Shown here: one piece after another, positions 15,280-24,865 of the stretch | How positions within the stretch are numbered: position 1 is the stretch's first letter | Layout: each line of letters opens with the position of its first letter | DNA from: CAZRIE01 sp964600075 | Lineage (GTDB): Bacteria > Bacteroidota > Bacteroidia > Flavobacteriales > Flavobacteriaceae | Reading direction: 5' to 3' | Length of the DNA: 64,000 nt | Assembly: GCA_964600075.1 (NCBI GenBank) | Contig: CAZRIE010000003.1 | Location: forward strand, 51,230-115,229 | The notes under the pieces: model-generated | Database searches by the model: none | Told to the model about the DNA's origin: nothing | What the model saw: the letters and a program-made list of their open reading frames with translations, nothing else | Position numbers and translations under genes: made by a program

Positions 15280-16404
15280 CTATTTTTTCTTAAAGTCGGA
15301 AGGAGAACTACCTGTATGTTTTTTGAAATAACGGTTAAATGAAGATTTTGATTTAAACCCGCAATCAAAAGCAATGCCGAGAACCGATAAATGGTCGTAA
15401 TCGGAAGAAGTCAACTTTTGTTTGGCTTCCTCAACGCGGTACCTGTTCACAAAATCGTAGAAGTTCATTTGAAAATGCTGGTTTATTATTTGTGATAACT
15501 GAGTTTGGCCGAGCCCGCAGTGATTTGCCAAAGTGTTTAGCGTAAGATCCTCGTCTAAAAAAGGTTTTTTCTGCCTCATTATATCTTCCAGGTTTTTGCC
15601 ATACTCATTTATCGTTTCTTCGGTAAGTCCTGATTTTGCATAGGAAGCTGTTTCCACCTTTATTTTTTCCAAAGAAACAAAATTGGTATCCATATTCGAA
15701 AAAATGGAAGTTTGTTGAAAGCCGTAAAACCCAAATGCGATCAACATCATGCTCAATAAAATACCAACGGATGCAAAGGCATTTTCTAAACTAAATAATT
15801 GAAAATGAATGGCCCCGAAAATAAGAAAGGAGGCGATAACGAATAAGCCCAAATTGCAGTATACGACATAGCCGACCCATTTCAAGTTGATTTTTTCATC
15901 GAAGGAAAAAATTGAGACAATATTCTTTCTATGGCGTCGCAGCAATACTATATCCCAAACGAAATAAAGAAATCCGGAAATCGCCAAGGGAACGGCATAA
16001 TACTGCATCCAAATCGGAGCGCCTAAAGGCACTGGAAGATAACCGTCGGAAGCTATTAGGGCGATATGATTGGTCTGCACCAGCAGAAACAGTCCGATAC
16101 TATACAAAAAATATATGCTCAGATGCTGCAGCAAGATTTTAAGAGTAAGCTTATGACCAGTTAAGGCAAATATATAAAGAAACAAAAGCGGAGCGCCCAA
16201 CAATGGTAGCCCGAAACTAGCAACTGCCCAAAAACCAAACAGCGAAAACCGGTACAGGGTGATTTGGTAAAAAGTTATCTGAAGCAGGCTGATTGAGATC
16301 CAAGCCAAGAAAAGAAGGTCTTCCGGTTTCTTTTCGCGCTTGAAGAGTATGAGCAAAAACATCAAGGCCCCGATTCCGAGTCCTGCGTTCAAGATGATTT
16401 CCAT
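15280..16404 (-). CDS. Membrane-anchored AraC family transcriptional regulator
   Basis: 374 residues. The N-terminal two thirds form about seven transmembrane helices (from MEIILNAGLGIGALMFLLILF onward), and the C-terminal ~110 residues are a two-helix-turn-helix AraC domain (LANHCGLGQTQLSQIINQHF ... GIAFDCGFKSKSSFNRYFKKHTGSSPSDFK). This build, a 7TM sensor fused to an AraC effector, is common in Bacteroidota. It should sense something in or across the membrane and bind DNA at the inner face. Likely target: the membrane protein gene immediately downstream. Confidence 0.9.
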   Translation of the reverse strand: MEIILNAGLGIGALMFLLILFKREKKPEDLLFLAWISISLLQITFYQITLYRFSLFGFWAVASFGLPLLGAPLLFLYIFALTGHKLTLKILLQHLSIYFLYSIGLFLLVQTNHIALIASDGYLPVPLGAPIWMQYYAVPLAISGFLYFVWDIVLLRRHRKNIVSIFSFDEKINLKWVGYVVYCNLGLFVIASFLIFGAIHFQLFSLENAFASVGILLSMMLIAFGFYGFQQTSIFSNMDTNFVSLEKIKVETASYAKSGLTEETINEYGKNLEDIMRQKKPFLDEDLTLNTLANHCGLGQTQLSQIINQHFQMNFYDFVNRYRVEEAKQKLTSSDYDHLSVLGIAFDCGFKSKSSFNRYFKKHTGSSPSDFKKK

Positions 16405-16445
16405 AGGTTTCGTATTGATTTACAAACTACGGATTTTTCTATAGA

Positions 16446-17495
16446 CTAATCATTGTCAAAAGAACTCCATCCCTGTGCCGTCAATGGAATTTTTGTGTTA
16501 CTTCTAGAAATGAGGTGTGCCCCTTCACCGGCCTCTGTGATATGACCGATTACGGTCAAGCTAGGGTTGCCCTTAATTTTATCGAAATCATTTTGATCGA
16601 TGGTAAACAACAGCTCATAATCCTCGCCACCGCTCAGGGCGACCACAGTACTATCCATTTTAAATTCTTCGCAAGCTGAGATGACAGTCGGATCCAAAGG
16701 AATTTTTTCTTCGAACAGATTACAGCCTACTTTACTGTTCTTGCAGAGGTGTAGAATTTCCGATGAAAGTCCGTCGCTAATATCGATCATAGACGAGGGC
16801 TGTACTTCGAGTTTTTTCAGGAGTTCGAAAATATCTTTGCGGGCCTCAGGTTTTAATTGGCGCTCAACGATATAGGAGTAAGGTGAAAGATCTGGCTGGT
16901 TATTGGGGTTCACCTTAAAGACTTCTTTCTCGCGTTCAAGCACTTGAAGGCCCATATAAGCGGCTCCTAAATCTCCACTGACCACTAAAAGGTCGTTGGG
17001 TTTTGCACCGCTTCTATAAACGATGTTACTTTCTTTTGCCTCTCCAATAGCGGTTATACTGATAAGCATGCCCGATGTGGAAGACGTTGTATCGCCACCG
17101 ATAAGGTCTACGTTATAAATCTTTGCTGCCAAGGCAATACCTGCATAGAGTTCTTCAAGTGCCTCCAAAGGAAAACGGTTCGATACCGCTATAGATACCG
17201 TAATTTGGGTAGCGGTAGCATTCATGGCATACACGTCCGATAGGTTGACCATCAACGCCTTATAGCCCAAGTGCTTCAAGGGCATATAACTAAGGTCGAA
17301 ATGAACGCCCTCAATCAAAAGATCGGTCGTCAAGACTATTTTTCGCCCAGTAAAGTCGAGTACTGCTGCATCGTCACCAATACCTTTTATAGTCGATTTA
17401 TGGGTGATGGAGAAATTTTTGGTCAGGTGATCGATAAGTCCGAACTCGCCTAACTTTTCTAAGGCAGTCCGTTCTTGATTTTTGTTTTCTAGCAT
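16446..17495 (-). CDS. thiL: Thiamine-monophosphate kinase
   Basis: Phosphorylates thiamine monophosphate to thiamine pyrophosphate with ATP, the last step of vitamin B1 cofactor synthesis in the cytosol. Seen: GIGDDAAVLDF near residue 40 (metal and nucleotide site), TTDLLIEGVHFD, DVYAMNATATQITVSIAV, GGDTTSS, SGDLGAAYMGL, MIDISDGLSSEILHLC and SGGEDYELLFT, all signatures of the PurM-like ThiL family. 349 aa is normal. A candidate TACTTTTG promoter element lies at 17600-17607 on the minus strand. No other thiamine genes are near. Confidence 0.94.
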   Translation of the reverse strand: MLENKNQERTALEKLGEFGLIDHLTKNFSITHKSTIKGIGDDAAVLDFTGRKIVLTTDLLIEGVHFDLSYMPLKHLGYKALMVNLSDVYAMNATATQITVSIAVSNRFPLEALEELYAGIALAAKIYNVDLIGGDTTSSTSGMLISITAIGEAKESNIVYRSGAKPNDLLVVSGDLGAAYMGLQVLEREKEVFKVNPNNQPDLSPYSYIVERQLKPEARKDIFELLKKLEVQPSSMIDISDGLSSEILHLCKNSKVGCNLFEEKIPLDPTVISACEEFKMDSTVVALSGGEDYELLFTIDQNDFDKIKGNPSLTVIGHITEAGEGAHLISRSNTKIPLTAQGWSSFDND

Positions 17496-17599
17496 GCTAT
17501 AGGTTTTTTAGAAGAACGCTTTTCTTAAAACGTAATTAAGATCTTCTTGGAAAATCATTCCCCACTTAGCAGGGATTAGGAAACGATTTGTAACATTTG

Positions 17600-17607
17600 C
17601 AAAAGTA
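17600..17607 (-). promoter_or_regulatory. Candidate -7 element of thiL
   Basis: Minus-strand TACTTTTG matches TAnnTTTG, about 105 bp upstream of the thiL start. The -33 box is not clear. Confidence 0.3.
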
Positions 17608-17632
17608 ATCACTAAGTACAACAATCTTAGCC

Positions 17633-17661
17633 TAAAAAAACTGGAGTTTTCAAACTCCAGC
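17633..17661 (-). terminator. Terminator of the Gfo/Idh/MocA gene
   Basis: Read on the minus strand: CTGGAGTTT, a 2-nt loop, AAACTCCAG (17641-17660), then TTTTTTT. It follows the oxidoreductase stop by about 30 bp. Confidence 0.85.
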
Positions 17662-17690
17662 TTTAAATATACATTCTAAAAATCAAGGTA

Positions 17691-19148
17691 CTATCCTAGA
17701 GTGTACCCATCCCTATAGTTACGCTTCACGTATTTATTGGCTGGCTCGAAATTCGTAATTTTCATGTTCTCGGCATCCCACTGTAGGCGCTTTCTACCAT
17801 GATATTGCGATCCCCCGCTCCAGAAACTTTTATTTTCAGCTTTCGGATCCACTTCAAAGTAAGCCTTTAGCGCAAGGTTTCCAATGAGAATGCTCTCCGT
17901 AAACGGACCGGCATAATCGAAAGATGAACTGGTTTCGGCATTTCCGTAACCCGCCATACAGGCATTCACCCATTGTAAATAATGACCTTCAGGAACACGG
18001 GCCAATGTTTCTTCAACTTCAAACTGCTCATTTAAGCTCAAAGGAAGTAATCTAGGGTTTGCACCATAGCAATCTGCCAATAGTTTCCCTTTTGTACCGA
18101 TAAAAAGTACACCACCATCCCAGTTTCCTAGGGCTTCATCATCTCCTAATTCATCAGGTCTTTCGGGTAGTAGGCCACCATCCATCCAACTGACTTTAAT
18201 GTTGCCTTTACCATCGGTTCTTGGATAGCTTAAATGAATTTTACTCGAATTCGGGAAGCTTTTTGGATAATTGGCAGTTTCGAATTTTCCTTTGAAGGCA
18301 TCAGAAATGCTACACTCCACGGTTTTCGGATACAGAATTGGAAGAATTCGATATACGGGATCCATAATATGACAAGCCATATCACCAAGCGCACCAGTAC
18401 CGAAATCTGACCAGCCTCTCCAGTCGAAGGGAAGGTAGGCATCGTTATAATCGCGCATTTCTGCAGTACCCAACCAAAGATCCCAGTTCAATTCCTTTGG
18501 CATTTTACTTTTTTTCGCTGGAGTCTCCAAAGCTTGAGGCCAAATGGCGCGGTTGGTCCAACATTTAACGGTATGCACATCACCGATAATTCCGGTATCG
18601 TAAATCTCTTTCATTTTTCGCACGCCATCGCCCGAACCACCTTGGTTACCCATTTGGGTAACGACTTTGAATTTTTTAGCGGCTTCGGTCAACATTCTGG
18701 CCTCCCAAATATCGTGGGTCAAAGGCTTCTGTACATATACATGTTTGCCCATTTGCATGGCTTGGTATGCGGCAACGGCATGGTTGTGGTCAGGTGTAGA
18801 AACAGAAACGGCATCAATATTGTCCTTTTCTTTATCGAGCATCTCTCTAAAATCGTGATAGTAGCTGGCTTTTGGGAAAGACTTGCGTGATTCTATCGCC
18901 TGCCTGTCATCGACATCGCATAGGGCCACAATATTCACATTGGGGCTTTCGGCGAATGAGCTAATGTCGCTTTTGCCCTTGCCTCCGGCACCGACACCGG
19001 CAATATTAAGTTTGTCACTGGGGGCAACAAAGCCAGGGCCTCCTAATACATGCCTAGGCACAATCATGAACCCTGTTGCCGCCAGCCCGGTATTGCGAAT
19101 AAATGTTCTTCTCGATTTATTTTTAAGTGGGGTTTTCTTCTTAGGCAT
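17691..19148 (-). CDS. Tat-exported Gfo/Idh/MocA family oxidoreductase
   Basis: NAD(P)-dependent sugar or polyol dehydrogenase family protein, probably periplasmic. Seen: a twin-arginine signal (KSRRTFIRNTGLAATGFMIVP, residues about 11-31), a Rossmann nucleotide loop (AGVGAGGKGKSDI), VSVSTPDHNHAVAAYQAMQMGKHVYVQKP (here QKP where many members have EKP), and a C-terminal alpha/beta domain. 485 aa matches the secreted Bacteroidota subfamily. The substrate cannot be read from the sequence. Monocistronic; the divergent neighbour is a lipoprotein gene. Confidence 0.88.
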   Translation of the reverse strand: MPKKKTPLKNKSRRTFIRNTGLAATGFMIVPRHVLGGPGFVAPSDKLNIAGVGAGGKGKSDISSFAESPNVNIVALCDVDDRQAIESRKSFPKASYYHDFREMLDKEKDNIDAVSVSTPDHNHAVAAYQAMQMGKHVYVQKPLTHDIWEARMLTEAAKKFKVVTQMGNQGGSGDGVRKMKEIYDTGIIGDVHTVKCWTNRAIWPQALETPAKKSKMPKELNWDLWLGTAEMRDYNDAYLPFDWRGWSDFGTGALGDMACHIMDPVYRILPILYPKTVECSISDAFKGKFETANYPKSFPNSSKIHLSYPRTDGKGNIKVSWMDGGLLPERPDELGDDEALGNWDGGVLFIGTKGKLLADCYGANPRLLPLSLNEQFEVEETLARVPEGHYLQWVNACMAGYGNAETSSSFDYAGPFTESILIGNLALKAYFEVDPKAENKSFWSGGSQYHGRKRLQWDAENMKITNFEPANKYVKRNYRDGYTLG

Positions 19149-19285
19149 GTTTTATTGAATTTATAGGATTTTAAAAATGACTTACAATTTAATTCAATTA
19201 TTTGATTTAATCTCACCAAAATGCACAATAAGGGGCTTAGAACAAAGATTCGCTATCTTTAGGGCCTATAATCAATGAAAATGCT

Positions 19286-20515
19286 ATGAAAAGATTATAT
19301 ATTTTTCCTCTGATTATGGTATCACTATTCGGATGCTCTTCGGATGACAACGGTGCAAAAGATGAAACCGACGATGAAATTATCGCAGTAACAGGACTTG
19401 TGCCTTGTGAAAACGGTATGGCGGGAATTTACCCATGCAACGGTTATGACCTGTTAGGTCGAATATCAATTCAGACCTTTGACGCACAGTCGGGTAACGA
19501 TAGCTGGGGGTGGACCGATACGTCGACTGGTAAGGAATACGCCTTGATGGGCCTCGACAACGGAACGGCATTCGTGGATATTACCGATACCGAAAACCTG
19601 ATTTATTTAGGAAAATTGCCCACCGCAACTGTGGCCATTTCTTGGAGAGACATAAAAGTCTATAAAGATCACGCTTTCATCGTTTCCGAAGCGGCCGGTC
19701 ATGGCATGCAGGTATTTGACCTGACTCGCTTGCGGGATGTTGCCAGCCCACCTGAGACTTTTGATGCCGATGCCCGTTATACAGGGTTTGGCAACGCACA
19801 TAATATCGTTATAAACGAAGAGTCTGGGTTCGCGTATCCAGTCGGAACCGCCCGTGATGATCCTTTTCGGGGAGGTACCCATTTTATAGATATTTCGAAC
19901 CCAAAAAATCCTATAGCCGCAGGAGGATATGCCGACAACGGCTATACTCATGATGCACAGGTCGTTACCTATAACGGCCCTGATGCTGATTATGCCGGAA
20001 AGGAAATTTTTATCGGAGCGAATGAAAGCCAAGTGGTTATTGCCGATGTTACCGATAAGGAAAACCCCGTTGGAATTGCGACGATATCCTATCCGAACAT
20101 TGCCTATACGCACCAAGGTTGGTTTACCGAAGACCAGCGTTATTTTTTCTTGGGTGACGAGTTGGATGAAGTAAATTTAGGTTTTAAATCAAGAACGTTA
20201 ATCTTTGATTTGTCTGATTTGGACAACCCTGTTTTGCACGAGACATATTTAGGGCCTACCAGTGCCATAGACCATAACGGATATATAAAGGGAGATAATT
20301 ATTTTCTGGCCAACTATACGGCAGGTATCCGGATATTGGATATTTCCGGAGTAGCGGAAAAGACTATCACGGAGACAGGTTTTTTCGATACGTACCCAAC
20401 TACCGACAATGCCCAGTTCGATGGGGTATGGAGTGTATTCCCATATTTCTCGAGTGGTAAGATTGTTGTAAGCGATATTAACTCTGGCCTATTTATAATC
20501 AAGAAATCAAATTGA
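19286..20515 (+). CDS. LVIVD-repeat lipoprotein (choice-of-anchor B family)
   Basis: 409-residue surface or periplasmic lipoprotein. Seen: a SpII signal with lipobox (MVSLFGCSSDDNG, Cys about residue 17), then repeated blades of the LVIVD type (GTAFVDITDTENLIYLG, HGMQVFDLTRLRDV, GTHFIDISNPKNPIAAGG, QVVIADVTDKENPVG, TLIFDLSDLDNPVLHE, GIRILDISG), expected to form a beta-propeller. The central GYTHDAQVVTY and HNGYI motifs are typical of the choice-of-anchor B family. Function unknown. It is 28 bp upstream of another repeat lipoprotein, so the two probably form an operon. Confidence 0.88.
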   Translation: MKRLYIFPLIMVSLFGCSSDDNGAKDETDDEIIAVTGLVPCENGMAGIYPCNGYDLLGRISIQTFDAQSGNDSWGWTDTSTGKEYALMGLDNGTAFVDITDTENLIYLGKLPTATVAISWRDIKVYKDHAFIVSEAAGHGMQVFDLTRLRDVASPPETFDADARYTGFGNAHNIVINEESGFAYPVGTARDDPFRGGTHFIDISNPKNPIAAGGYADNGYTHDAQVVTYNGPDADYAGKEIFIGANESQVVIADVTDKENPVGIATISYPNIAYTHQGWFTEDQRYFFLGDELDEVNLGFKSRTLIFDLSDLDNPVLHETYLGPTSAIDHNGYIKGDNYFLANYTAGIRILDISGVAEKTITETGFFDTYPTTDNAQFDGVWSVFPYFSSGKIVVSDINSGLFIIKKSN

Positions 20516-20543
20516 AATCAAAAGAATAACTTACAGTATTACA

Positions 20544-21902
20544 ATGCACATTAACACCAGATTTATAAGTTTTCTATTGGTTGTAACCCTCTTTTTTTCA
20601 TGTTCAAAAGACAAAGAAGTGGTCAACATCAATGGTGAGGCTGAATCAGCTTTTCTGGGCGAGGTCGAATGGATCAAAAATTTTGGCGGCTCTGGCGAAG
20701 ATACGGCCCAAGCCATTGTCTCAACTGCAGATGGCGGATATGCTATTTTAGGGTATTCCAATAGTACCGATGGCGACCTAACGAATAAAATCACTGCTGT
20801 AAATGATTACTGGTTATTGAAGATAGACGCTGATGGCAACTTGCAATGGAACAAAACCTATGGCGGAAGTAAGGATGATAGAGGCCAAAGCTTAGTGCAG
20901 ACTAAAGATGGTGGCTATGCTCTAACCGGTTATGCGATGAGCGATGATGGCGATGGTAGCAATAATGAGGGTTTTCACGACAATTGGATCTTAAAACTCG
21001 ACGCCCAAGGAAACATCGAATGGGAAAAAAGCTTTGGGTTTTCTGGTCATGACCATTCTTATGATATTTTACAGACCGATGATGGAGGCTTCTTTTTCGT
21101 AGGTTTTTTGGATGTCACCTCTGCAAGGGCCGATGGAAATACTGAGAAAGGAAACTCTTTAACCCGGCATGGTGTCGGAGAATTTTGGGGCACAAAAATC
21201 GACGCTAAAGGCAATTTGCAATGGCGTGGCTATTTTGGAGGCACCAATAATGACCGGGCACATGCTGTAGTTCAGGCAGATGACGGAGGTTTCGTGCTAT
21301 CGGGTTTTACCGAAAGCGACGACTTCGACATAAGCAATACACGAGGCAGCTACGATTTTTGGATTGTGAAAGTCGATAATAACGGCAATCTGCTTTGGGA
21401 AAATTCTTTTGGCGGCTCGGGTATCGAAATCTCACAAGATATTGCAAAAACCGACGATGGGGGCTATATAATTACCGGCAATACCTTTAGCAGCGATACC
21501 GATGTTTCTAAGAACAATGGCGAATCGGACATTTGGCTGATAAAAATCGATGCAACCGGGAATCTGGTTTGGGAAAGGACCTTCGGTGGTACACATTTCG
21601 ATGCTGCGCAAAGTGTTTCGGCGAGCAGTGATGGTGGATTCATCATTTCCGGGAATTCAAAAAGTATCGACAATGACGCCAATGCCAATGCCGGCGAAAA
21701 TGATATTTGGGTCATCAAGACCAACGCGAATGGCGAGATGGTCTGGCAAAAATCTTTCGGCGGAACGGATATTGATTTTGGTTTCGACATTTTAGAGTCC
21801 GAAGATCAGAGCCTAATTCTTGTTGGCGAGACCTTAAGTGCCAATTTTCCAGATATTCAACACAAGGGGAAGTCTGACGCGGTGGTCATAAAAATTAAGT
21901 AG
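20544..21902 (+). CDS. Propeller-repeat lipoprotein
   Basis: 452 residues. Seen: a SpII signal peptide (FLLVVTLFFSCSKDKE), then about seven copies of a ~52-residue unit 'W.K.FGGSG.D.A..I..T.DGGY.I.GYS.S.DGD......D.WL.KID..GN..W' covering residues 40-450. The unit resembles beta-propeller repeats of extracellular Bacteroidota proteins. Repeats are similar but not identical, and their DNA is diverged, so they are old. It follows the LVIVD lipoprotein by 28 bp and ends its operon. Binding partner unknown. Confidence 0.82.
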   Translation: MHINTRFISFLLVVTLFFSCSKDKEVVNINGEAESAFLGEVEWIKNFGGSGEDTAQAIVSTADGGYAILGYSNSTDGDLTNKITAVNDYWLLKIDADGNLQWNKTYGGSKDDRGQSLVQTKDGGYALTGYAMSDDGDGSNNEGFHDNWILKLDAQGNIEWEKSFGFSGHDHSYDILQTDDGGFFFVGFLDVTSARADGNTEKGNSLTRHGVGEFWGTKIDAKGNLQWRGYFGGTNNDRAHAVVQADDGGFVLSGFTESDDFDISNTRGSYDFWIVKVDNNGNLLWENSFGGSGIEISQDIAKTDDGGYIITGNTFSSDTDVSKNNGESDIWLIKIDATGNLVWERTFGGTHFDAAQSVSASSDGGFIISGNSKSIDNDANANAGENDIWVIKTNANGEMVWQKSFGGTDIDFGFDILESEDQSLILVGETLSANFPDIQHKGKSDAVVIKIK

Positions 21903-22102
21903 TACATGGATACCTCCTACACCACTTTTTCATAGCCCATAAACTTTCACCCTTAGCTCTTTATCGTATAACTCTTGCTTTTCAAGAGAGTGTAATACTC
22001 ATCGTCAGTTTAACTTTTCGGTAAGTGAAACCCATAGACATAGCCTATCAGTATATACGTTATAATAATGTTAGGACATGGGGTAAAACATTACTAATAC
22101 CC

Positions 22103-22135
22103 TATATTTGTAATCTATTTAGAATCACAATAAAT
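22103..22135 (+). promoter_or_regulatory. suf promoter with an ATTTAGAA operator-like site
   Basis: TATATTTG (22103-22110) fits the TAnnTTTG -7 box, so transcription should start near 22117. Exactly there, ATTTAGAA-TCA-CAATAAAT (22117-22135) has the same left half-site and 19-bp size as the perfect inverted repeat before the AraC gene at 47410. The right half matches in 5 of 8 positions. Confidence 0.45.
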
Positions 22136-22136
22136 A

Positions 22137-22466
22137 ATGATACAGGTTTCTGAAACAGCTAAAAAGAAAGTCATCGATTTAATGACAGAGGGAGGCTTTG
22201 ATGCTTCCAAAGACTATGTGCGGGTAGGTGTAAAGAGCGGCGGATGTAGTGGATTGTCTTATGAACTCGACTTTGACAAGAGAATTGAAGAGGCAGATAA
22301 AGTTTTCGAAGACAACAACGTGCGCATCATCGTTGATAAAAAGAGCTTCCTTTATTTGGTAGGTACCACTTTGGAATATTCAGGTGGACTGAACGGGAAA
22401 GGGTTTGTGTTCAATAACCCTAATGCACAAAGAACCTGTGGATGCGGTGAAAGTTTTTCGTTGTAA
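22137..22466 (+). CDS. sufA: A-type Fe-S carrier protein
   Basis: HesB/IscA-family carrier that accepts clusters from the SufBCD scaffold and passes them to target enzymes. Seen: the three conserved cysteines C37 (SGGCSGLSY), C101 and C103 (RTCGCGESFSL) and the whole 109-aa fold. First gene of the suf cluster. Its promoter carries an ATTTAGAA half-palindrome, which hints at iron-dependent control. No IscR/SufR regulator gene is present beside it. Confidence 0.93.
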   Translation: MIQVSETAKKKVIDLMTEGGFDASKDYVRVGVKSGGCSGLSYELDFDKRIEEADKVFEDNNVRIIVDKKSFLYLVGTTLEYSGGLNGKGFVFNNPNAQRTCGCGESFSL

Positions 22467-22478
22467 AAACCCGATTAA

Positions 22479-22552
22479 CCCTAAAGGGGGAACAATTAGC
22501 ACGGGGTAAATAAATTTTAACAAAAAGTAGTTCAATTCCCCTTTTGGGGGCT
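22479..22552. repeat. Short intergenic palindromic repeat between sufA and sufB
   Basis: CCCTAAAGGGGGAA and TTCCCCTTTTGGGGG lie about 45 bp apart and can pair. Related sequence sits between sufB and sufC (24039-24069). Such elements are common between flavobacterial genes and may lower or process read-through. Confidence 0.45.
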
Positions 22553-22564
22553 TAAAGAGAGCTT

Positions 22565-24010
22565 ATGGCATACACAGAGGAAGAACTAAAAAAAGAGCTC
22601 GAAACCAAGGTATACGAATACGGGTTCTATACGGATATTGAGTCGGACACTTTCCCGAAGGGATTAAATGAAGACATTGTCCGTGGCATTTCAAAAAAGA
22701 AAAACGAACCGCAGTGGATGACCGACTGGCGAATAGAAGCTTTTCGTATTTGGGAAGAAATGGAAGAACCGGAATGGGCGAATGTTCATTACGAAAAACC
22801 AGATTTTCAGGCAATCAGTTATTATTCTGCTCCTAAATCTGCAGACCCTAATAAGTCATTGGAAGATGTAGATCCCGATTTGTTGGAAATGTATCGGAAA
22901 TTGGGGATTTCAGTTGACGAGCAAAAGAAATTACAAAATGTAGCTGTTGATATTGTAGTAGATTCCGTTTCGGTAGCAACAACATTCAAAAAGACCTTAG
23001 GCGAAAAAGGAATTATCTTTATGCCTATTTCCGAAGCAATTCAAGAACACCCAGAATTGGTTAAAAAATATATGGGTACAGTCGTTCCAAAAACGGATAA
23101 TTTCTATGCGGCCTTAAACTCCGCTGTTTTTACAGATGGATCTTTTTGTTATATCCCAAAAGGGGTAAGATGCCCCATGGAATTGTCAACCTACTTTAGA
23201 ATTAATGAAGGAGGTACTGGCCAGTTCGAACGCACCTTGGTAATTGCCGACGAAAGTAGTTATGTAAGTTATTTAGAGGGCTGTACAGCGCCCTCAAGAG
23301 ACGAAAATCAGTTGCACGCAGCGGTTGTTGAGCTGATTGCTTTAGACGGTGCCGAAATAAAATACTCAACGGTACAAAACTGGTACCCTGGCAATGCAGC
23401 CGGTAAAGGTGGTGTGTATAATTTTGTGACCAAAAGAGGCTTGTGTGAGAATAATTCCAAAATTTCTTGGACTCAAGTAGAAACAGGTTCTGCAGTTACG
23501 TGGAAATATCCTTCTTGTATTCTCAAAGGAAATAATTCAGTAGGAGAGTTCTACTCTATTGCCGTAACTAATAATTTTCAGCAAGCGGATACAGGTACCA
23601 AAATGATTCATTTGGGCAAGAACACGAAAAGCACCATTATTTCAAAAGGTATATCCGCAGGAAAATCCCAAAATAGTTATAGAGGATTGGTCCAAATTGG
23701 CTCAAGGGCGGAAAATGCCCGTAACTTTTCACAATGTGATTCCCTTTTGATGGGTAACGAATGCGGCGCGCACACTTTTCCCTATATCGAAGTGAAAAAC
23801 CAAACGGCGCAGATAGAACATGAGGCCACAACCAGCAAAATTGGCGAAGACCAAATTTTCTACTGTAACCAACGTGGTATCGCTACCGAAAAGGCAATTG
23901 CGTTGATTGTGAATGGTTTTAGCAAAGAAGTGTTGAATAAACTACCCATGGAGTTTGCAGTTGAGGCCCAAAAATTATTGGAAATCAGCCTTGAAGGCTC
24001 TGTAGGGTAA
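22565..24010 (+). CDS. sufB: Fe-S cluster assembly scaffold SufB
   Basis: Scaffold subunit of the cytosolic SufBC2D complex on which nascent clusters form. Seen: 481 aa, with an N-terminal region (GISKKKNEPQWMTDWRIEAFRIWEEMEEPEW) and a right-handed beta-helix core holding FVTKRGLCENNSKISWTQVETGSAVTWKYPSC and GNECGAHTFPY...QIEHEATTSKIGEDQIFYCNQRGI, which contains the family's conserved Cys and Glu/His. Normal length. Second gene of the suf cluster. Confidence 0.97.
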   Translation: MAYTEEELKKELETKVYEYGFYTDIESDTFPKGLNEDIVRGISKKKNEPQWMTDWRIEAFRIWEEMEEPEWANVHYEKPDFQAISYYSAPKSADPNKSLEDVDPDLLEMYRKLGISVDEQKKLQNVAVDIVVDSVSVATTFKKTLGEKGIIFMPISEAIQEHPELVKKYMGTVVPKTDNFYAALNSAVFTDGSFCYIPKGVRCPMELSTYFRINEGGTGQFERTLVIADESSYVSYLEGCTAPSRDENQLHAAVVELIALDGAEIKYSTVQNWYPGNAAGKGGVYNFVTKRGLCENNSKISWTQVETGSAVTWKYPSCILKGNNSVGEFYSIAVTNNFQQADTGTKMIHLGKNTKSTIISKGISAGKSQNSYRGLVQIGSRAENARNFSQCDSLLMGNECGAHTFPYIEVKNQTAQIEHEATTSKIGEDQIFYCNQRGIATEKAIALIVNGFSKEVLNKLPMEFAVEAQKLLEISLEGSVG

Positions 24011-24038
24011 ATAGTAAAAAAAATAGTTAGTTATAAAT

Positions 24039-24069
24039 TCCCCTTAAGGGAGATTGGGGTTCTCCCAAG
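24039..24069. repeat. Short palindromic repeat between sufB and sufC
   Basis: ATTCCCCTTAAGGGAG and GGGGTTCTCCC form nested pairing segments of the same type as the element at 22479-22552. Confidence 0.35.
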
Positions 24070-24106
24070 TTAATCAGGAGTTGAATAAAAGTTCAAAAAT
24101 CACAAA

Positions 24107-24859
24107 ATGCTTAAAATCAAAAATTTACACGCTAGTGTAGACGACAAAGAAATATTAAGGGGCATCAACCTAGAGGTAAATGCTGGCGAAGTTCATGCCA
24201 TTATGGGGCCCAACGGTTCAGGTAAAAGTACCTTGGCAGCGGTAATAGCAGGTAAAGAGGAATTCGAAGTTACCGAAGGTACCGTTGAACTAGATGGTGA
24301 AAATTTGGAGGAGGCTTCACCTGAAGAGCGTGCTCATAAAGGGGTTTTCCTATCGTTTCAGTATCCTGTTGAGATTCCCGGAGTTTCCGTAACCAACTTT
24401 ATGAAGACGGCCATTAACGAATCACGAAAGGGGCGCGGCCTAGAAGATATGCCCGCCAATAAAATGCTTAAACTCATCCGTGAGAAATCGGAAATGTTGG
24501 AAATCGACCGTAAATTTCTGTCACGCTCGTTGAATGAAGGTTTTTCCGGTGGGGAAAAGAAACGGAACGAGATTTTTCAAATGGCCATGCTCGAACCTAA
24601 ACTGGCCATCTTGGACGAAACCGACTCCGGATTGGATATCGATGCGCTGCGTATCGTGGCAAATGGAGTAAACAAACTAAAAAGTAAAGACAACGCGGTA
24701 ATCGTTATAACGCACTACCAGCGCCTACTGGAGCATATCGTTCCTGATTTTGTACATGTATTACATAATGGTAAAATCGTAAAATCGGGTGGTAAAGAGC
24801 TCGCTTTTGAGCTGGAAGAAAAAGGATATGATTGGTTGAAACAGGAAGCTACGGTTTAA
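24107..24859 (+). CDS. sufC: Fe-S cluster assembly ATPase SufC
   Basis: ABC-type ATPase that drives conformational change in SufB/SufD. Seen: Walker A GPNGSGKST (34-42), Q-loop FLSFQYPVEIPG, signature SGGEKKRNEI, Walker B LAILDETDSGLDIDAL and the H-loop ITHYQR. 250 aa, as expected. A long hairpin separates it from sufD. Confidence 0.97.
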   Translation: MLKIKNLHASVDDKEILRGINLEVNAGEVHAIMGPNGSGKSTLAAVIAGKEEFEVTEGTVELDGENLEEASPEERAHKGVFLSFQYPVEIPGVSVTNFMKTAINESRKGRGLEDMPANKMLKLIREKSEMLEIDRKFLSRSLNEGFSGGEKKRNEIFQMAMLEPKLAILDETDSGLDIDALRIVANGVNKLKSKDNAVIVITHYQRLLEHIVPDFVHVLHNGKIVKSGGKELAFELEEKGYDWLKQEATV

Positions 24860-24865
24860 TAAGTA

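Noticed and set aside
20690..21860. Tandem DNA repeats, considered as a CRISPR or satellite
   Set aside because: These are diverged protein repeats (about 52 residues) inside a lipoprotein gene. Units are not identical and are not separated by unique spacers.
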